Assembly: GCA_030272155.1 (NCBI GenBank) | Contig: CP126204.1 | Location: 2,843,501-2,907,500 of the forward strand | Origin: Tetradesmus obliquus | Lineage: Eukaryota > Chlorophyta > Chlorophyceae > Sphaeropleales > Scenedesmaceae | Reading direction: 5' to 3' | DNA: 64,000 nucleotides | Shown here: positions 58,144-64,000 of the stretch, one piece after another | Numbering within the stretch: the first letter of the stretch is position 1 | Layout of the letters: every line of letters starts with the position of its first letter | Made by a program: the position numbers and the translations under genes | The notes under the pieces: model-generated | Databases searched by the model: none | What the model was told of the DNA's origin: nothing | What the model saw: the letters and a program-made list of their open reading frames with translations, nothing else

Positions 58144-60572
58144 GTCCAGGGTTTGAGGAAGGGTATGGATCGTGAGGTTTAGGGTAGGGTTTGGGCCGAG
58201 GGATGGCGGTCTGGTTAAGGGGGTTCGCAGGTGTTGACAGAGCTGGTGGAGGTGAGGTGTGAAGTGGTTGTGAAGGTGGTGTGTGGAAGGGCCTATGTGG
58301 CCTGATGTATCGTGCTGAGCCAGCCACATGCTTGGCACAACACAGCTGGAAAGGCTGCTGGTGTGGTTTGGTTAGCCTCCCGTGCCAGCCTTGTGCTGCT
58401 GCTGCTGCTGCTGCGCCAGATGCTCAGTCGCGTAGCTTGCAGCAGCATAAGGCAGAGCTGTTAGCAGAGCATTGCACAACTGCATCAGGATGGCTCCTGC
58501 GTCAGAGGTGAAAGACCCGCTGAGGTTTTGTCGAGGAGGCTGAAAAGAGATTTAGAGGTTTAGCTGCAACAGCTATGCAAGGCTTTTAGCTAGCCCAGGA
58601 TAGGCTAGCCTTGTTTGGTTATCGAGGTTTGGGTGGCTGCAGCACAGCTGTACTGTTGAGCAGTGTGCCCTGGAGGGTTCTGCTGAAGAGGTGATGGTGG
58701 CTGACAGCATCAGGATCCTTGAGCAGGTTCTGTCCTGCTGTCTGCTGTGTGGTTAGCAAGTCTTGTCCCGATCATAATAGCTGGAGCGCTGCATGGTTGA
58801 GCAGTAGTGCGATGGTGCTGCTGAAGAGGTTCAAGAAAAGGGCACTACTTCTTGTGATTTGTAGCCAGGATAGGCTTTGCTGAGGTGTCCCCATGACGCC
58901 CATGGTGCTTTGTGGTGTAGGGTTGCGCAGTCATGTTGGCTGTCCCATTCTGCACCACAGTGCAAAGTGAGGTGTGCGCAGTGGGCCTGGCTGCATCCCA
59001 AGAGGTTGGTGTTTCTGCCAGCATGCAGCGCAGGCACCTAGGCACACCTCCTCCTTTGAGGCATGCTGTCTGCCTTTGCTCGCCAGCAGTTTGTGCAGAA
59101 AGGCAAGGGGTTTCTGCATTACCACCGGACGTGCAAGGTGTGGTATTGATTTGAGCAAGTACCGTGCATGTGTTGGTGTGGCCCGTTCTCTGCACACGCC
59201 GTGTTACGCTTGTGCTGCAACAGAGGCAAGGCACTTGGGCAGTTCACTCTTGGTGCAGCAATGCATTTCAGGTTTTGCGAGGTGCAGCACTCTCATCTGG
59301 TTGCCAGCTGGCAGCCAACCCTGCAGGGTCTGTTTCAGGCTACAAACAAATGCCATTTGGTGTGCCCTGGCAGTGCTGGCTTTGTGCGAGTGATGCTGCA
59401 TCACAGTGCAAGCTTGTTGGAGATGGATGTCAGAGCTGATCAGCCCGCAATGTTTGTGTGGTTGTTTGTGCATCAGGCACTGGCTGCACGTGATGGCATC
59501 TGCTGTTGCACATGCACGTGTTGCCTGTTTCATCCAGGTGCATGGTTTGCCACTTTGCGCCCAGTCGGGCACGTAGTATTGGGTTATTTGGCTTCAGAAA
59601 CTAGGCACTGCACAGTGTCTCAGCCGCTGCAGCTGCCGCAGCTGGCGCGGCGCCACACAGCATGCGCCTTGCACTAGGCAGATTGCTGATCAATTCAACC
59701 CTCTTTATGTCGTGAGAAGAGAGTGTTGTTGGGAAGGTTCCAATAAGGCAGAACTTGTGAGTGTACTGCTGAGCTGGGGGGCTTTAGACCCACACCTTGC
59801 ATGCTTTTAGGCACCATTTCGTCTTTGAGCACTGCACATGGATTGCTGCATCCTCTCAACACTGCATGTGGCAGTGATGATGCTGTACAGCTAGGCACGC
59901 CGTGTGCGTGTGCTTGCTACATCGACAGCTATGTAACACCAGTTGGATACAACCGCATGTGGTCTTGGTGGTACGCGGGCCTCGCACAAAAATGAGCTGC
60001 CGGCCTCCCTTGCTGTCAGCTGTGTGCTCGTGTACCTGTTCATCTACAGTACAGTCCTCGACCCTGACAGCATCCAGTTGTACATGAGCATCTCCGCTTT
60101 TTGCAGCGCTGTGCTTCCAGCAATCCTCCTGCTGTTTACATGCCGAGGCTTGATTGACCTGAAGCTCACAGTCATAGGACTCAGGAAAACAAGGCGACGT
60201 GGCATGTGCGATGAATCAGCACGTCCTGCTACAGAGGTGCAAGGTCCGAACTCTGCACGGCATCAATGATAAAAAGCGCGACTTGTGTTCGTTTACGTGC
60301 GTCCTTAGAAGGATTACGCGGCGGTTGCAGCAGGATCCAGCCTAATCCTCAGAACGAAGTTCCCAGAACTGCCAAGGAGGAAGGCGTTCCGACTTGCGCG
60401 AACGTTCCTTGCCGCCGCATTAATAAGGCTGTTATGGCCATACATTATTAAACATTCTTCACTCGTCATCTGCGGATTATCCCATCTCCTGCCCTCAGGG
60501 CCTGTGCTGCTGCTCTCTGTTTCCGTTTCCTCGCAATCCCTCGTTGCTCACTACCTCGCTCGTTGCAGCACG
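58144..60572. other. Intergenic region, one weak membrane-protein open frame
   Basis: No supported gene. The open frame 59943-60269 (+) encodes two hydrophobic stretches (LAVSCVLVYLFIYSTV and SAVLPAILLLFTCRG) followed by basic residues and a stop. It might be the last exon of a membrane protein, but I can assign neither upstream exons nor a family. Confidence 0.35.
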
Positions 60573-62466
60573 ATGTCTCCGCCAGATGCAGCAGCAATCC
60601 CCGACCCTGTGGCATACGACTCCACCTGGTACCTCGAGAAGGTGGACAAGATCGGCCAGAAGGTCAAAGCTGCTCCTGCTGCAGCAGCAAACGTTGGGTT
60701 TGCAAAGGAGACGGAGGCAATCCCGTGAGTAGATAGCGCAGCTGTGTCATCAACGTGACCTCGAAGTTATTTATGGATGCGTTATCTGCTGGATAGAAAC
60801 TAGACTTATGGCATAGGCATTGTATGGCCAGGCGCATTGATGTTGCAGATGCTGCTGCTGCACATGCAGCCTGAGCCTGCCAGGCAGTTGGCAGCCAGTT
60901 CCCTGCCGCGCCAGCATCATTGATAACAATAACCATGCAACAATAATAACAACAATAATAACAACACATTGAAGACAGCCAGCTATGTGCTGCAGCCTGC
61001 ACTGCAGGGTGATCCAGCATGGCATGTCGTTGACTTGTACTGCAGGCTGCGGTTCTGCTGGCATCCCAAGCTATTGAGGCACTCCCGGCCTCCCATGTGT
61101 CGTGGCCATTTTGATGCTTTAGTCCCCCGCAGATATCCTGGCTGCCTGACCTATCGCTGCTGTTCCTGCTGCTGCTCTTACTCCTGCTCTACCCTGCTCC
61201 CTCCTCCACACCATCTGCCACACAACCTGCAGGCACAGCGGTCCCCAGGGCAAGGTCGTGCCGCTGACCATCATCGACGACCCCGCCGACTGGCGCGCGT
61301 CCGAGTTGAAGCCCGCGGATTACACTTATCACCTGAGCCCCGCCGAGGTGGCGGAGCTCATCGCGGCCACCGAGGCCATCCTGGCGAGGAGCGTGAAGGA
61401 CGAGGAGGACATCAAGAAGGTGAGGCTGCGGGTGCAGCAACCAGCACAGATCGGAGCGGTATATCATCTTATGTTTTAACAGCACGTTTTCGTAATGCAT
61501 GTCATCAGCTTGCCGAGTAAAAGTGGCTGAGGGTTTGGAATCCCAGCCAAACCCTAATGACAGATACCTGCCATTCTGCTGTCCTGCACGCCAAGCAACA
61601 GATGAGCAAAGGTACCCATAGAATGTCATGCTATCACATGAGCTCGTTCACAAGGCTGACTTTCAATATGCCGTATTGTCCGCTGCAGTTGACAGCCGCT
61701 GCTGTCTGCACTAGGTGCCTCTGATGGCTTCAGCTTGGTGTAGCTGCTCACACACACAATCATGTGACCCCTTTTCTTCTGTTGCTGCTGCTGCCGCTGG
61801 TGCTGGTGCTGCTGCTGGTGCTGGCTGCTGCTGCTGCTGGCTGCAGCTGACGCGCGAGGACTACCACCTGCCCACGCTGGGCCCCAAGCTCATCGAGCTG
61901 GCTGACAAGGAGGTCACCAACGGCCGCGGCTTCCTCATCATCAAGTGAGCTTGTCATGCGACTTTTTGATTGAACAGGCCCTTACTAAGGTGACCTGGTG
62001 ACCAGGCCTACCTTTGCCCTTGTCTGGCAAACCACAAGCAGAACAGCGTGAGGTTGAGCAGGGTTAGCAGCTGCTGGCGCATGGGGCTTGCAACTAGTAT
62101 GCAATGCATGCACAGCCCAGCCGAGTTCAAGTGCGTTTAATCAGGCGCAGCCCGGCTAGGATTGAGAGAGCAGGTAGCTATATCTAGCCATGCTACCTGA
62201 GGCAACAAAGGCAGGCATGCATGTTGACAGCCAGCTTGCACGCATGCGCACATCACATGGCCTGTGCTTTGCCTTTGGCTTGGCAGGCTGCTACTGTGCT
62301 GCAAGCTGCTGCTGCTCATTGCTCTGGTTGCTCACCTTCTGTAACCTGTACCTGCTGCTGCTGCTGCCGCAGGGGCTTCCCCGTGCAGCACTTTGTAAGC
62401 AACCGTGCCGGCCTTGTGGTGGCCTTCTGGGGCTGGGCGCTGCTGCTGTTTGTCCCAGCACTCACA

Positions 62467-62529
<63 letters not shown>

Positions 62530-62617
62530 AGGGGCTTCCCGTGGAGCACTTTGCCTCCAACCGTGCCGGCCTTGTGGTGGCGTTCTGGGTGCTGCTTCTC
62601 TTTGTTTGAGCCACTCA

Positions 62618-62656
<39 letters not shown>

Positions 62657-63747
62657 GCTGCTGCAGGGGCTTCCCAGTGCAGCACTTTGCCTCCAACCGG
62701 CCCGGCCTTGTGGTGGCGTTCTGGGGCTGGGCGCTGCTGCTGGGCCGCGTGCAGATCAGCCAGACCGACTGGAACAGCAAGGGCGAGGTGTTTGGCTCCA
62801 TCTTCAACCACGTCACCGTGGGACGCTTTGCTGACAGTGAGCTACTGAGCTGCTAGTCTATTTGTGTTTTTGAGGCGTACTGCAGGCTGCACTGCGACCA
62901 GCTGCGCTGGCACTCGGCTTCATCTGTAGTCATGTCACTGTGGGGCGCTTTGCTGACGGTGAGTGGCGGGGCTGCCAGTTTTTGTTTTGAGGCTTACTGT
63001 AGCCTACAGTGCGACCAGCTGCAGTGGCACTTGCCTTCACCTGTAGTCATGTCCCTGTAGGGGGCCTTAGCTGATGGTGAGCGTCAGGCTGGCGGGCGCT
63101 GCGCTGCAGACCTGCGGGCAATATGTGGACATGTGGTGCACCATGATGTGTCGGCGTGACAGCTGCAATGGCGGTGGAGCGAGAGTGTAATGGTGACTTA
63201 CCTGCGTGGTGCTACATTGCAGCTCTTGATCGCATCAAACGTGACAATGCTGCCGCCGCCACTGCTGCTGCTGCCGCCGCCGCCACTGCTGCTGCTGCTG
63301 GCTGCAGTGTACACGGAGCCTCACAACGAGTACACCAAGAAGGGCGATGACAAGAAGCTCTCCTTCCACAGCGACCAGGTGAGGCAGCAAATTGCAACTT
63401 GTTTAGGCTTATGTATGTTGGTATTGCTATGCTTCTCAGCTTCAACCTGAGGTAAGAGGTTCAGAGACAGTAGAGTGATGGTGAGAAGCTCTCCTTCAAG
63501 AGCGACCAGGTAGGGCAGCCCCTGAATTGGAAAGCGGGTGTTGTATGTTGCTGTCGCTATGCTTCTCATCTTCCAACTTCGAGTTCGTGCTGTGAGCGAG
63601 AAGTAGCACAGAAATGGTACCAGCTGTGTATAGAGTAGCAGGGATGGACATTGTGTGCTCGCAAGGTCAACAGCCGCCTGTTTATGCGGAGGTGTGCAGC
63701 CGCAGTTACACAATGTCATACACATCTAGCCCCTGTTGCTGCTGCCA

Positions 63748-63799
<52 letters not shown>

Positions 63800-63994
63800 G
63801 CCACCGCCGTCAGGGCGCCACTCACCTGATTGCGCTGCTGTCGCTGAGTGCTGCCACGCTGCTGCTGCTGCCGCCGCCAGGGAGCCACCGACCTGATTGC
63901 GCTGCTGTCGCTGAGTGCTGCCAAGGAGGGCGGCGAGTCGCAGCTGGTGTCGGCCATCACCATCCACAATGAGCTGCTGCGGCGCGGGCGCAAG
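60573..63994 (+). CDS. TauD/TfdA-family Fe(II)/2-oxoglutarate dioxygenase (3' end outside window)
   Basis: Exons 60573-60724, 61233-61419, 61847-61944, 62667-62836, 63308-63378 and 63881-63994, with a further donor (gtgcgc) at the window edge. At least 264 aa, GT-AG, in frame. Landmarks: HSGPQGKVVPLTIIDDPADW, LTREDYHLPTLGPKLIELAD, NGRGFLIIKGFPVQHF, then YTEPHNEYTKKG and LSFHSDQGATDLIALLSL, SQLVSAITIHNELLRRGRK. This matches the TauD branch where H-x-D (here His223-Ser-Asp225) binds iron; the distal His and 2-oxoglutarate-binding Arg would lie right of the window. Family members oxidise small organic acids or amino acids; the substrate is not predictable. No clear organelle signal. CTG tracts precede the acceptors of exons 3-5, and exon-edge copies flank exons 4-6. 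Confidence 0.85.
62373..62666 (+). repeat. Two upstream copies of TauD exon 4 5' edge with CTG tracts
   Basis: Openings at 62373 and 62532; real exon at 62667 (steps 159 and 135). They encode GFPVQHFVSNRAGLVVAFWG and GFPVEHFASNRAGLVVAFWV. Each is preceded by a CTG tract ending in CAG (62469-62531 is the longest), so tract and exon edge were copied together. Confidence 0.95.
62935..63076 (+). repeat. Two downstream copies of TauD exon 4 3' edge
   Basis: The exon ends HVTVGRFAD with donor at 62837. Copies end at 62958 (HVTVGRFAD) and 63076 (decayed), each followed by gtgag; steps are 122 and 118. Confidence 0.9.
63483..63509 (+). repeat. Downstream copy of TauD exon 5 3' edge
   Basis: Encodes EKLSFKSDQ with a gtaggg donor, compared with KKLSFHSDQ at the exon end, 131 bp downstream. 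The iron-ligand His is replaced by Lys in the copy. Confidence 0.88.
63814..63880 (+). repeat. Upstream copy of TauD exon 6 5' edge
   Basis: Encodes GATHLIALLSLSAA after a CAG acceptor; the exon at 63881 has GATDLIALLSLSAA. The step is only 67 bp, the shortest seen. A CTG tract at 63749-63798 precedes it. Confidence 0.92.
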
Positions 63995-64000
63995 GTGCGC

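Noticed and set aside
62221-62856. Long frame with poly-Cys blocks between three GFPV segments
   Set aside because: The poly-Cys blocks are translated CTG tracts in the intron; only the last GFPV segment belongs to the TauD exon.
1-64000. Retroelement, virus-like element or DNA transposon
   Set aside because: I saw no reverse transcriptase, integrase, transposase, capsid-like sequence or long terminal repeats. The repeats present are local tandem duplications and microsatellites.

Overview
The window looks like nuclear DNA of a green alga (Chlorophyta). Support: a chloroplast-type UTP-glucose pyrophosphorylase of the plant UGP3 kind, a plant-like splicing factor 1 with an RRM, a prolyl 4-hydroxylase, many GT-AG introns whose acceptors usually read CTGCAG, and abundant CAG/CTG microsatellites. 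Moderate rather than extreme GC and the CAG/CTG richness make me think of Scenedesmaceae/Sphaeropleales, but that is a guess. I recognised no virus-like element, LTR element, CRISPR array, rRNA or tRNA.

Layout. 1-3833 (+): last two exons of a prolyl 4-hydroxylase, separated by a 3.57 kb intron filled with a degenerate ~230 bp tandem repeat. 5135-7421 (+): secreted protein of unknown function with a 30 bp x 19 minisatellite in its intron. 7865-8929 (+): small single-span membrane/coiled-coil protein. 10615-15174 (-): decayed copy (A) of a beta-helix plus multi-span membrane receptor-like gene. 16508-26686 (-): splicing factor 1, 12 exons, 1244 aa. 27209-35000 (+): DDX24/Mak5-type DEAD-box RNA helicase, 10 exons, 1118 aa, head-to-head with SF1 across 522 bp. 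35896-40867 (+): intact paralogue (B) of A, 1257 aa. 41267-42418: broken copy of the helicase 3' end. 43517-46590 (+): secreted cysteine-rich repeat protein, 632 aa. 46591-49627: no gene I can support. 49628-57973 (+): UGP3-like protein, 12 exons, 946 aa. 60573 to the right edge (+): TauD-family 2-oxoglutarate dioxygenase, incomplete. For SF1, the helicase, gene B, the cysteine-rich protein and UGP3, the exon models were built by eye and close in frame with GT-AG junctions throughout.

The most striking feature is a repeated architecture inside the introns. In six of the genes (prolyl hydroxylase, the 5135 gene, SF1, helicase, UGP3, TauD), on both strands, introns carry tandem partial copies of the neighbouring exon edges. 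Copies of an exon's 5' part lie upstream of it, each usually with its own acceptor. Copies of its 3' part lie downstream, each usually with its own donor. I count roughly 65-70 such copies and no full-length extra exon. The reading frame is always restored by the outermost donor/acceptor pair, so decoy sites are nested inside each intron. The simplest reading is recurrent ~70-250 bp tandem duplication across splice junctions, which lengthens introns from their edges and leaves arrays of competing splice sites.

The genes do not form one pathway. SF1 (branch-point recognition) and the helicase (60S ribosome assembly) probably share a bidirectional promoter. The A/B membrane genes sit just beyond the 3' ends of that divergent pair in mirror-image positions, and the helicase tail was duplicated beyond B, so the centre of the window has a history of segmental duplication and inversion.
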